Shown here in pieces: positions 1 through 9,766 of a stretch of 32,098 nucleotides of DNA (positions within the stretch are counted from its first letter, which is position 1; each line of letters starts with the position of its first letter). The stretch covers positions 1 through 32,098 of the forward strand of contig CABYHH010000010.1 of the NCBI GenBank assembly GCA_902518835.1. Reading direction: 5' to 3'. A model generated the notes under the pieces. The model searched no databases. It saw only the letters and a program-made list of their open reading frames with translations, and had not been told where the DNA came from. Made by a program: the position numbers and the translations under genes. The stretch comes from an uncultured Pelagibacteraceae bacterium. Its GTDB lineage: Bacteria > Pseudomonadota > Alphaproteobacteria > Pelagibacterales > Pelagibacteraceae.

Positions 1-704
1 ATTGCTGGGAGCATTAACAAAGAATAAATAAAAATATTAATTTTTGTACTTTCCACCCCATTTGTCAGTGGGAGCATTGGAATATTGGCTTTTTTATAAT
101 CATCAGATTTATATAAACTTAAGGCCCAAAAATGAGATGGAGTCCAAAAAAATATTATCAAGAAAAAAGTTAATGGTTCAATTGACAAAGAACCTGTTGC
201 AATAGTCCATCCAATAACTGGAGGGAAGGCTCCAGCTGCTCCACCTATTACAATATTCTGAGGTGTTCTTCTTTTTAACCAAATTGTATAAACGAAAACA
301 TAAAATAAAATTGTTAAAAGTAATATTGCAGCTGAGATTCTATTTGTAAAATAATCTAGAGCTACTACAGAAATTATAGATAAAGTAACACCTAAAATAA
401 GCGCTTGGTTTCTATTAACCTTACCAGTCGGTATTGGTCTTAGACAAGTTCTTGACATTAAAGCATCTAGGTCTGACTCATACCACATGTTTAATGCCCC
501 AGCTGCTCCTGCGCCTAAGGAAACTAATAAAATGCCGATTATGGCATCTTTAGTTGAAACAAGATTTGGTGAAGTTAATAAACCAACAGCACAAGTAAAA
601 ATTACTAATGACATTACTCTTGGCTTCATTAACTTAAATAATTCAGAAAAATTAAATAAATCTTCCTGACTTAAATTTCTTTTTTTAGCCTTTGAATTAT
701 TCAT
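1..704 (-). CDS. ctaB: Protoheme IX farnesyltransferase (heme o synthase), 3' end outside the window
   Basis: Transfers a farnesyl group to heme b to make heme o, the precursor of the heme a needed by the oxidase encoded just upstream; an integral inner-membrane enzyme of the UbiA superfamily. Reading the minus strand from the ATG at 704 gives an open frame to the left edge, about 234 residues of an expected 290-300, so the C-terminus is missing. Visible family marks are the first Asp-rich motif NMWYESDLDALMSRT followed by RPIPTG, a central FFWTPSHFWAL stretch, and a second Asp motif YKSDDYKKANIPMLP. Most of the rest is hydrophobic membrane helix. It starts 20 nt after the ctaD stop, so it is probably cotranscribed with ctaC-ctaD. 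In related bacteria ctaG and ctaE often follow; they would lie beyond the left edge. Confidence 0.95.
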   Translation of the reverse strand, partial: MNNSKAKKRNLSQEDLFNFSELFKLMKPRVMSLVIFTCAVGLLTSPNLVSTKDAIIGILLVSLGAGAAGALNMWYESDLDALMSRTCLRPIPTGKVNRNQALILGVTLSIISVVALDYFTNRISAAILLLTILFYVFVYTIWLKRRTPQNIVIGGAAGAFPPVIGWTIATGSLSIEPLTFFLIIFFWTPSHFWALSLYKSDDYKKANIPMLPLTNGVESTKINIFIYSLLMLPA

Positions 705-724
705 TAATTTTTTTAGCTATAATA

Positions 725-3174
<2,450 letters not shown>

Positions 3175-3183
3175 TTACCTAGC

Positions 3184-3189
3184 TATATA
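3184..3189 (-). promoter_or_regulatory. Possible -10 element of ctaC, very close to the start codon
   Basis: On the minus strand a TATATA hexamer ends 9 nt before the ctaC ATG at 3174. If it is a real -10 box, transcription would start about 2-3 nt before the ATG, giving an essentially leaderless mRNA. The same spacing recurs before purD, tldD, typA and the HAD-IIA gene. The base composition makes such hexamers common by chance, so this is tentative. Confidence 0.3.
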
Positions 3190-3233
3190 AAGCTCTTTTA
3201 TAAAAATTACACTTTAGTTTTCGCGACAATTTA

Positions 3234-3935
3234 TCAATTAATCACATAATTTATGATTGAAATTGCTGATATCACAGCAGTTTCTGATCTTAAAATATTT
3301 TCATTAATTTTTATTGGCTGCACACCTTTGAAAGCAAGAATCTCTTCTCTTTCAGCTTCTGAAAAATCACCCTCAGGACCAATAATGATACAAACTGGCC
3401 TATCGGTAAGTTTTGATTTATCAATTTTATTATTAACTGAATTTAAATCTGTAAAAATTAAATCTACTGAATTTGCTTTCAAAAAGTTATTTAAGCTTTG
3501 AGTCTCCTCAATTATTGGCACATTGATGCGGTTTGATTGTTCACTTGCTTCAATAATAATTTTTTTTAGTCGCTCTTTATTAATTTTTCTAACTATTGTT
3601 CGGTCAAAAATAATTGGTAAAAATTTTGTAATGCCTAATTCTGTTGCTTTTTGAATCATAAAATTTTGATAGTTTGATTTAATAGGAGAAAAAGCTAACC
3701 ATAATTCTTTAATACTTTCTTTTTGCCTTAGTTGCTTAGTAATTTTAAATTCAATAATACTTTTTGATTGACTCAAAACTTTTGCTTCCCATTCACCATT
3801 ATTATTAAATAAAGAAAAAACTTCATTTTCTTTTACTCTCATTACTTTGCTTAAATAGTGTGATTGGGATTTATCCAATTTATCAGTCATGTCAGTAGAT
3901 AATGACGCTGAAAAAAATAATCTAATATTACTCAT
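3234..3935 (-). CDS. rsmE: 16S rRNA (uracil1498-N3)-methyltransferase
   Basis: Methylates N3 of U1498 in the decoding region of 16S rRNA using S-adenosylmethionine. The 233-aa protein has the RsmE architecture: an N-terminal PUA-like RNA-binding part (SHYLSKVMRVKENEVF, about residues 26-41) and a C-terminal SPOUT knot with the diagnostic IIGPEGDFSEAEREE loop (about 184-198) and NILRSETAVISAIS near the end. QKATELGITKFLPI and EASEQSNR are also typical. It lies upstream of ctaC on the same strand with a 59-nt gap and may be cotranscribed. Its ATG is only 17 bp from the divergent ATG of the haloacid dehalogenase gene, so promoters of the two genes must lie within each other's coding starts. Confidence 0.95.
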   Translation of the reverse strand: MSNIRLFFSASLSTDMTDKLDKSQSHYLSKVMRVKENEVFSLFNNNGEWEAKVLSQSKSIIEFKITKQLRQKESIKELWLAFSPIKSNYQNFMIQKATELGITKFLPIIFDRTIVRKINKERLKKIIIEASEQSNRINVPIIEETQSLNNFLKANSVDLIFTDLNSVNNKIDKSKLTDRPVCIIIGPEGDFSEAEREEILAFKGVQPIKINENILRSETAVISAISIINYVIN

Positions 3936-3952
3936 TTGTGTTAAGTTAGTTT

Positions 3953-4618
3953 ATGAAAAATATTAAAGCAATAATTTTTGATGCATATGGCACATTGTTT
4001 GATGTCAATTCAGCTGCCGAAAAATGCAAAGATAAAATTGGAGATAAATGGGAAGCTTTTGCAAATTTTTGGAGAACTACGCAACTAGAATATACCTGGC
4101 TTAGAAGTTTAATGAAAAGACACAAAGATTTTTGGCAAATTACAGAAGATAGTTTAGATAAATCTATGAAAACTTTTAATATTGATCCTAAAATGAAAAA
4201 AGAATTATTGAATTTATATAAGGTTCTTTCACCTTTTAAAGAAGTTCCAAAAACGCTAAAAACATTAAAAGAAAGAAATTTTAAATTAGCTATACTTTCA
4301 AATGGGACTCCTTCTCTCTTAAATGAACTGGTTAAGAGTAATAACTTAAATGATTTATTTAATGATTTATTTTCTATTCAGGAGGTAGGAATTTATAAAC
4401 CTGACTCAAAAGTATACGACATGCCTATTAAAAAATATAAAATTGAAAAAAATGAAGTTGTTTTCTTGAGTGCAAATACATGGGATGTTTCAGGTGGAGG
4501 GAATTATGGCTTTAACTCGATTTGGGTAAATAGAAATAATAGTATTTTTGACAATTTAGATTACAAACCGCGAAACGAAATAAAAAATTTAAATGAACTA
4601 ACAAAATTAATTAAATAG
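3953..4618 (+). CDS. HAD-family L-2-haloacid dehalogenase (haloacid dehalogenase type II)
   Basis: Predicted to hydrolyse short (S)-2-haloalkanoic acids, such as 2-chloropropionate or haloacetates, to hydroxy acids in the cytoplasm. The 221-aa length fits the type II family. Compared from memory with L-2-haloacid dehalogenase numbering, the known active-site positions are all present: Asp10 and Thr14 in FDAYGTLFD, Arg41 in FWRTTQLEYTW, Ser116 in LSNG, Lys149 and Tyr155 in KPDSKVY, and Ser173, Asn175 and Asp178 in SANTWD, the later ones shifted by a constant two residues. The conserved WVNR follows. It is first in a plus-strand cluster with CDGSH, pirin and quinone oxidoreductase genes. The physiological substrate is not shown by sequence; a different small phosphate or halide substrate remains possible. 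Confidence 0.85.
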   Translation: MKNIKAIIFDAYGTLFDVNSAAEKCKDKIGDKWEAFANFWRTTQLEYTWLRSLMKRHKDFWQITEDSLDKSMKTFNIDPKMKKELLNLYKVLSPFKEVPKTLKTLKERNFKLAILSNGTPSLLNELVKSNNLNDLFNDLFSIQEVGIYKPDSKVYDMPIKKYKIEKNEVVFLSANTWDVSGGGNYGFNSIWVNRNNSIFDNLDYKPRNEIKNLNELTKLIK

Positions 4619-4623
4619 GAAAC

Positions 4624-4863
4624 ATGAATAAAGGACAAAGAGCTGGCGAAGGAGCGATTGCAGTAAACGTTGAGCGCGATAAATCATATTATTGGTGTAG
4701 TTGTGGTAAAAGCTCTAAACAACCCTTCTGTGATGGCTCACATAAAGGAACAGAATTCAATCCTGTGGTATATAAAGCTGAGTTAACAAAAAAAATGTTT
4801 TTTTGCGCTTGTAAACAGACTAACAGTCAACCTTTTTGTGACGGTTCACATAACAAAAAGTAA
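4624..4863 (+). CDS. Tandem CDGSH-type iron-sulfur protein
   Basis: A 79-aa soluble protein made almost entirely of two CDGSH motifs, each expected to bind a [2Fe-2S] cluster through three Cys and one His. Motif 1 is CSCGKSSKQPFCDGSH (Cys25, Cys27, Cys36, His40). Motif 2 is CACKQTNSQPFCDGSH (Cys61, Cys63, Cys72, His76). Unlike mitochondrial mitoNEET there is no membrane anchor. Such proteins are thought to act in Fe-S or redox transfer; the partner is unknown. It starts 5 nt after the dehalogenase stop, with a weak AGGAA just before the ATG, and a pirin gene follows 38 nt later, so it probably belongs to one operon. Confidence 0.93.
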   Translation: MNKGQRAGEGAIAVNVERDKSYYWCSCGKSSKQPFCDGSHKGTEFNPVVYKAELTKKMFFCACKQTNSQPFCDGSHNKK

Positions 4864-4901
4864 CATTGAAAATTCAAATTTAAGGATTAATTTAATAAAA
4901 A

Positions 4902-5735
4902 ATGACAATTGAAGTAGATAAAATTATAGACCCAATTCCCGCTTCCGATGGTGCTGGGGTAAAGTTAAAAAGAAGTATTGGTGTTGAACCAAATTATTTT
5001 GATCCTTTTTTAATGTTAGATGAATTTGGTTCTGAAAATAGCGAGGATTATATTGCTGGATTTCCCCCTCATCCACATAGGGGCATTGAAACAGTTACTT
5101 ATATGCTTGCAGGTGACTTTGAACATAAAGATAGTACTGGTGGTGAAGGAAGAATGACTGCTGGTGATGTGCAGTGGATGAAAACAGGAAGTGGAATAAT
5201 TCATTCTGAAATGCCTACAATGAAAGAAGGTAAACTTCACGGATTTCAATTGTGGATAAATATGCCAGCTAAATTAAAAATGAGTAAACCAGAATACATT
5301 TATATTGATGCTGATAAAATGAGTGTTCACAAAGATGATGACAAGCAAGTAAAAGTTATCGCCGGTAAGTTTGAAAAAGCTGAAGGTCCGGTCAAGAAAC
5401 ATAATATTGATCCTACTTATTTTGATGTTGAGTTAAAAAAAGAAAAAGAATTTAATTACAGCCTACCCTCTACTCACAACACATTTATCTACTTGATTGA
5501 TGGAGAAATAAAAATTGGTGAAAAAAAACATGATAAGGTTAAAGATAGTACTTTAATTTTACTATCAAAAGGTGAGACTTTAAAAGTTAGAGCACAAACT
5601 AATGCGAAGTTCTTGGTCATTTCTGGAAAACCTATTAATGAGGAAATAGCTAGAGGCGGGCCTTTTGTAATGAATACTAAATCTGAGATTTTGCAAGCTG
5701 TTCAAGATTACCATAATGGTACATTTGTAAAATAA
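4902..5735 (+). CDS. Pirin family protein (bicupin metalloprotein)
   Basis: The 277-aa protein is a full-length pirin with an N-terminal metal-binding cupin and a C-terminal cupin. The iron ligands of the family are visible at His57 and His59 in PPHPHRG, and His101 and Glu103 in IIHSEM, almost exactly the positions in characterised pirins. FDPFLMLDEF, GDVQWMKTGSG and the C-terminal ARGGPFVMNT are also typical. Some bacterial pirins have quercetin dioxygenase activity and others bind regulators or enzymes; the sequence does not tell which applies. The stop is 2 nt before the quinone oxidoreductase ATG, which supports cotranscription and a redox or quinone-linked role (inference). Confidence 0.93.
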   Translation: MTIEVDKIIDPIPASDGAGVKLKRSIGVEPNYFDPFLMLDEFGSENSEDYIAGFPPHPHRGIETVTYMLAGDFEHKDSTGGEGRMTAGDVQWMKTGSGIIHSEMPTMKEGKLHGFQLWINMPAKLKMSKPEYIYIDADKMSVHKDDDKQVKVIAGKFEKAEGPVKKHNIDPTYFDVELKKEKEFNYSLPSTHNTFIYLIDGEIKIGEKKHDKVKDSTLILLSKGETLKVRAQTNAKFLVISGKPINEEIARGGPFVMNTKSEILQAVQDYHNGTFVK

Positions 5736-5737
5736 AC

Positions 5738-6709
5738 ATGAAATCAATTAAAATTGAAAAATTTGGTGGACCTGAAGTCCTCCAAATTCAAGATATAGAA
5801 GTTGGGAAACCTGGGCCTAAAGAAGTTATAATTAAAAATTTATCAATTGGTTTAAATTTTATAGATATTTACCATAGGACAGGTCTTTACCCAATTCCAC
5901 TTCCAAGTGGTATTGGTCTTGAAGCTTGTGGGGTAATTGAGGAAATCGGATCTAAAGTAAGTTTATTCAAAATTGGAGATAGAGTTACACACGCATCAAT
6001 GCCAATCGGTGCTTATTCAGAAAAACAAATTATGCCAGAGGATAAACTCATTTCAGTTCCTGAGGGTATCTCTGATGAAGTTGCATCGTGTATTACATTA
6101 AAAGGAATTACTGCAGAATATTTATTACATAGAGCCTATCCTTTAAAAAAAGGTGATAGAGTTTTATACCATGCGGCGGCAGGTGCTCTTGGTCAAATTT
6201 TATGTCCATGGGCAAATGCTCTGGGTGCTGAAATAATTGGAACCGTTGGATCAAAAGATAAAGAGGAAATTGCAAAAAAAAATGGCTGTCATCATGTAAT
6301 AAATTATTCTGAAAAAAACTTTGTTGAAGAGATAGAAAAGATTTATGGAAAGAATGGTATTGACGTAGTCTATGATGGAGTTGGTGTTAAAACATTTAAA
6401 GGATCGATAGAAACATTGAAAATTAGAGGAATGATGGTGGCCTTTGGGAATGCTTCTGGCTATGTAGATACACTGGACATTAAAAAAGATATCAATGCTA
6501 AAGGTTTATTTTTTACTCGACCCTCTATTGCTCATTATACAATAAAACGCGATGAGCTTATTGAGTCAGCAAAGAAAGTTTTTGACGCAATTTTAACAAA
6601 AAAATTTAGTGTTGAAATTTCAAAAAGATATTCTCTTCAAAATGCTGGACAAGCTCACAAAGATTTAGAGGCAAGATTGCTTACTGGGCCAGCAGTAATT
6701 ATTCCTTAA
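5738..6709 (+). CDS. NADPH:quinone oxidoreductase, zeta-crystallin type (MDR superfamily)
   Basis: A zinc-free medium-chain dehydrogenase/reductase of 323 aa, expected to reduce quinones or other enones with NADPH in the cytosol. The N-terminal GroES-like domain contains NFIDIYHRTGLYP and GLEACGVIEEIG. The Rossmann domain has the nucleotide-binding AAAGALGQILCPWAN (about 147-161), then GTVGSKDKEEIAKK and YDGVGVKTF. The zinc-ligand cysteines of alcohol dehydrogenases are absent, as expected for the quinone reductase branch. It ends the dehalogenase-CDGSH-pirin-reductase run, and its stop overlaps the convergent DUF2721 gene by 11 nt. It resembles Qor, but substrate specificity is uncertain. 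Confidence 0.9.
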   Translation: MKSIKIEKFGGPEVLQIQDIEVGKPGPKEVIIKNLSIGLNFIDIYHRTGLYPIPLPSGIGLEACGVIEEIGSKVSLFKIGDRVTHASMPIGAYSEKQIMPEDKLISVPEGISDEVASCITLKGITAEYLLHRAYPLKKGDRVLYHAAAGALGQILCPWANALGAEIIGTVGSKDKEEIAKKNGCHHVINYSEKNFVEEIEKIYGKNGIDVVYDGVGVKTFKGSIETLKIRGMMVAFGNASGYVDTLDIKKDINAKGLFFTRPSIAHYTIKRDELIESAKKVFDAILTKKFSVEISKRYSLQNAGQAHKDLEARLLTGPAVIIP

Positions 6710-7106
6710 ATTGAATATCCATATCAGATAAGTGAAGTTTAAGAGCTTTAGTTGATATTTGAATCTCTCTTATAAAAAATACTATTGATATCATCATCGA
6801 CAAACAACACGATCCAAAAATAATTCTCGCAATAAAAAGTTCTTGAAGATAAAGACCAAACACTGTGAGCATATTGAATAAGAAACCAAAAGCAGCGAAC
6901 AAAATACTATATTTCAAAACAACGACTCTGCTATCTAAGTTAATTAATTGATCTTTCCACTCTGGTGGTGTGTGTTTCTCAAAAACATACTCGTCATGAA
7001 TTTTTCTTATTAACGAGCTTAAAGTATGAAATCTGTTAGAATACACACCCATAATTAATGGGATAGCAGGAAACATAAGTGCAGTTACTGTATAATCTAT
7101 ATTCAT
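6699..7106 (-). CDS. DUF2721 family membrane protein
   Basis: A small inner-membrane protein of unknown function. From the ATG at 7106 it is 135 aa: MNIDYTVTALMFPAIPLIMG, then a cytoplasmic-looking segment with NRFHTLSSLIRKIHDEY, then two hydrophobic helices (roughly 67-92 and 97-118) and a short charged tail. The helix-loop-two-helix layout and the N-terminal ALMFPAIPLIM stretch match DUF2721. An upstream in-frame TTG at 7127 would add seven residues, but it falls inside a perfect palindrome and has no advantage, so the ATG is preferred. Transcribed away from ubiA, convergent with the quinone oxidoreductase. Confidence 0.75.
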   Translation of the reverse strand: MNIDYTVTALMFPAIPLIMGVYSNRFHTLSSLIRKIHDEYVFEKHTPPEWKDQLINLDSRVVVLKYSILFAAFGFLFNMLTVFGLYLQELFIARIIFGSCCLSMMISIVFFIREIQISTKALKLHLSDMDIQFKE

Positions 7107-7113
7107 GCGAATC

Positions 7114-7130
7114 AGATTGATTATCAATCT
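7114..7130. promoter_or_regulatory. Perfect inverted repeat in the DUF2721/ubiA divergent gap (possible operator)
   Basis: AGATTGAT-T-ATCAATCT: two perfect 8-base arms around one central base, 8 nt upstream of the DUF2721 ATG and 27 nt upstream of the ubiA ATG. The size and symmetry suit a dimeric DNA-binding regulator. No regulator gene is adjacent. Chance occurrence in A+T-rich DNA is possible. Confidence 0.4.
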
Positions 7131-7140
7131 TGCCTTTGTT

Positions 7141-7154
7141 ATTTACAAGTAAAT
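7141..7154. promoter_or_regulatory. Second inverted repeat immediately before ubiA
   Basis: ATTTAC-AA-GTAAAT: 6-base perfect arms with a 2-base centre, ending 3 nt before the ubiA ATG and 10 nt from the first palindrome. It would overlap any ubiA transcription start or ribosome-binding region. Tentative. Confidence 0.3.
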
Positions 7155-7157
7155 TTT

Positions 7158-8027
7158 ATGAACCAAATCAATTTATTTGTAGATTTAACAAGACTTAAAA
7201 AACCAATAGGATTTATGTTGCTTTTTTGGCCTTGTTCTTGGGGTTTAACATTAGCATACGATTTTACAAAAAATTATAATCTTTATTTTTTTTATTTACT
7301 TTTATTCTTCCTAGGTTCTGTTTTAATGAGATCTGCTGGATGTATAATTAACGATATTGTTGACAAAGAATTTGATAAAAAAGTTTCCCGAACTAAACTT
7401 AGACCTATAGCTTCAGGCCAAATCTCAATTTTTCTTGGATGTATTTACGCTATGATTCTATGTTTAATGGCTTTATTAGTTTTGATTAACTTTAATTATC
7501 TTACAATCATTTTGGCTTTCTGTTCTATGCCACTTGCGTTTACCTATCCATTAATGAAGAGATTTACTTATTGGCCACAACTATTTTTAGGAATAACATT
7601 TAATTATGGTCTGATTTTAGGATGGACCTCTGTAGAAAATCAAATAAGTATTTTACCGTTTATTTTATATTTTGGAGCCATATTTTGGACACTTGGATAC
7701 GACACAATATATGGGTATCAAGATATTGTTGATGACGAAATTATAGGAGTAAAATCTACCTCAATAAAATTTAAAGATAACCCAAAAAAATTCATATTTG
7801 CATGTTACTCACTCACTATATTGTCGTATCTATTAATAGGAATAATTATGGAATTTAATTACTTTTATTATCTAGGTGCAGTTTTAATAATTGCACATTT
7901 ATTTTTCTATCAATTAAAAAATTTCGACTCTAAAAATATAAATCTATGTCTTAAAATTTTTAAGAGTAACAATTTTTTTGGTCTAATTGTTTTCTTGTCT
8001 ATTTATCTTGGAAAATTAAATATATGA
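7158..8027 (+). CDS. ubiA: 4-hydroxybenzoate polyprenyltransferase
   Basis: Attaches the polyprenyl tail to 4-hydroxybenzoate, the membrane-committing step of ubiquinone synthesis. At 289 aa it is of normal length with about eight hydrophobic helices. The two Mg-prenyl-diphosphate motifs are clear: NDIVDKEFD (residues 65-73) followed by SRTKLRPIASG, and GYDTIYGYQDIVDDEIIGVKS in the middle. The combination of RSAGCIINDI and YGYQDIVDD distinguishes it from heme o synthase. It starts the ubiA-msbA-waaA-lpxK-lpxL run and overlaps msbA by 4 nt (ATGA). Placing ubiquinone and lipid A genes together may be for packing rather than function. Confidence 0.95.
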   Translation: MNQINLFVDLTRLKKPIGFMLLFWPCSWGLTLAYDFTKNYNLYFFYLLLFFLGSVLMRSAGCIINDIVDKEFDKKVSRTKLRPIASGQISIFLGCIYAMILCLMALLVLINFNYLTIILAFCSMPLAFTYPLMKRFTYWPQLFLGITFNYGLILGWTSVENQISILPFILYFGAIFWTLGYDTIYGYQDIVDDEIIGVKSTSIKFKDNPKKFIFACYSLTILSYLLIGIIMEFNYFYYLGAVLIIAHLFFYQLKNFDSKNINLCLKIFKSNNFFGLIVFLSIYLGKLNI

Positions 8028-9766
8028 AAGCAAGTCTCATAATTAAAAGATTATATAAAGATTATTCAAAAAAATTTTTAAATAAAATATTATTTTCTGC
8101 TTTTTTTTCTATATTAGTCGCAGGTAGCACTTCTGGAATAGCATGGTTATTAGACCCAGCAATAAAAAAAATTTTTATAGATAAAGACGAGACATTAATT
8201 TTTTTAATACCAGCTTTTATAATTGTCGTTTTTGCAACAAAAGGAATATCTCTTTATCTGGCAAAATCGACAATGATAAGTGTAGGTGAAGAAATAAAAA
8301 AGATACTTCAATTTGACATGGTATCATCTTTAATTAAAGCAGATACCAAACTTATAGATACGAAACATTCTGGAAAATTTATATCTAACCTTACCTTCGA
8401 TGTAACACATATTACAAATATGCTTAGTGATGCTATTCTTGCGTTATTTAAAGACAGTTTAACTCTTGTTGGACTTTTAATTGTGATGTTTTATCAAAAT
8501 TGGAAATTATCTCTTATTTCAATTGTTATGATACCTCTGGCTAGTATAGCTGCAAAAACTTTGGGTAAAAGAATTAGCAAAGTTGCAACAGAAGCTCAAG
8601 AAAGATCTGGTTTTTTAAATTCATATTTAATCGAATTATTTAAAAATCACAAATTGATTAAGATATTTCAAAAAGAATATTATGAAATAAATCGTTCGGA
8701 TAAACATTTGGAGATACTTAAAGATAAAAATGCAAAAATTAGAACTGTTTATGTCAGGGTGTCTCCTATAATGGAGACATTTACTGGTATAATGATCGCA
8801 ATATTAATTTTTTACTCTGGTAAACTAATTATAAATGAAGAAATAGATATAAATAATTTTTTTTCATTTCTTGCTGCAATGATGCTTGCTTATCAGCCTG
8901 TAAGATCTTTAGCTACAATAAACATGGCCGTCAACCAAGGTTTATCAGCTGCACGAAGAATTTTACCAATTATCGATAATGAAAATGAAATAAAAGATAA
9001 TAGAAATGCGAATGAGCTAATTATAAAAAATTCAGATATAAAATTTGAAGATGTTTCTTTTAAGTATGATGATAAGAACGATGATTTAGTTTTAAATAAA
9101 ATTAATCTTGAGATTAAAGGTGGAAAAATGTCAGCTTTAGTAGGTCATAGTGGTTCGGGTAAATCAACTATATTAAATTTAATTCCAAGATTTTATAACA
9201 TTAAGTCTGGTGATATTAAAATTGATAATCAATCTATATATGAAACAAAAATAAAATCTCTCAGGAGTCAAATTTCTTTAGTTAGTCAAGACACAACTTT
9301 ATTTGATGACACTATTAGAAATAATATTGCTTATGCAAATATGGATGCAAGTGAAAATGACATAAAAGAAGCAGCTAGATTATCTCATTGTGAAGAATTT
9401 ATAAAAGAACTTCCAAATAAATTTGAGACAATCATTGGTGAAAATGGCATAAGGCTATCTGGTGGTGAAAAACAAAGAATATCCATAGCAAGAGCAATGC
9501 TAAAAAAAACACCTATAATCCTGCTTGATGAGGCTACTTCTTCTTTAGACTCTGAAACAGAGGAAAAAATACAAAATGCTCTTAATATTTTAATAAAAGA
9601 CAAAACAACAATTGTTATTGCTCATAGACTCTCGACAATACTCAATTCAGATAAAATTTTTGTAGTAGAAAAAGGGGAAATTTTAACATCAGGTAGACAT
9701 GAGGAGCTTATAAAAAATTCTGATCAGTATAGAAGTTTTTATGAAAAACAAGTTAGAAAAGAATAA
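8024..9766 (+). CDS. msbA: Lipid A export ABC transporter, ATP-binding/permease protein
   Basis: A 580-aa half-transporter, working as a homodimer to flip lipid A-core across the inner membrane. The N-terminal ABC exporter domain has about six helices (residues 20-310). The C-terminal nucleotide-binding domain has Walker A GHSGSGKST (about 374-382), Q-loop VSQDTTLFDD, signature LSGGEKQR (about 478-485), Walker B IILLDEATSSLD and switch AHRLST. The neighbourhood of waaA, lpxK and an acyltransferase supports MsbA over a generic multidrug exporter. It overlaps ubiA by ATGA and touches waaA as TAATG, implying translational coupling. Confidence 0.9.
   Translation: MKASLIIKRLYKDYSKKFLNKILFSAFFSILVAGSTSGIAWLLDPAIKKIFIDKDETLIFLIPAFIIVVFATKGISLYLAKSTMISVGEEIKKILQFDMVSSLIKADTKLIDTKHSGKFISNLTFDVTHITNMLSDAILALFKDSLTLVGLLIVMFYQNWKLSLISIVMIPLASIAAKTLGKRISKVATEAQERSGFLNSYLIELFKNHKLIKIFQKEYYEINRSDKHLEILKDKNAKIRTVYVRVSPIMETFTGIMIAILIFYSGKLIINEEIDINNFFSFLAAMMLAYQPVRSLATINMAVNQGLSAARRILPIIDNENEIKDNRNANELIIKNSDIKFEDVSFKYDDKNDDLVLNKINLEIKGGKMSALVGHSGSGKSTILNLIPRFYNIKSGDIKIDNQSIYETKIKSLRSQISLVSQDTTLFDDTIRNNIAYANMDASENDIKEAARLSHCEEFIKELPNKFETIIGENGIRLSGGEKQRISIARAMLKKTPIILLDEATSSLDSETEEKIQNALNILIKDKTTIVIAHRLSTILNSDKIFVVEKGEILTSGRHEELIKNSDQYRSFYEKQVRKE

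Noticed and set aside
7107-7127. TTG start seven codons upstream for the DUF2721 gene
   Set aside because: It lies inside the palindrome, and the ATG at 7106 gives the family-like N-terminus.
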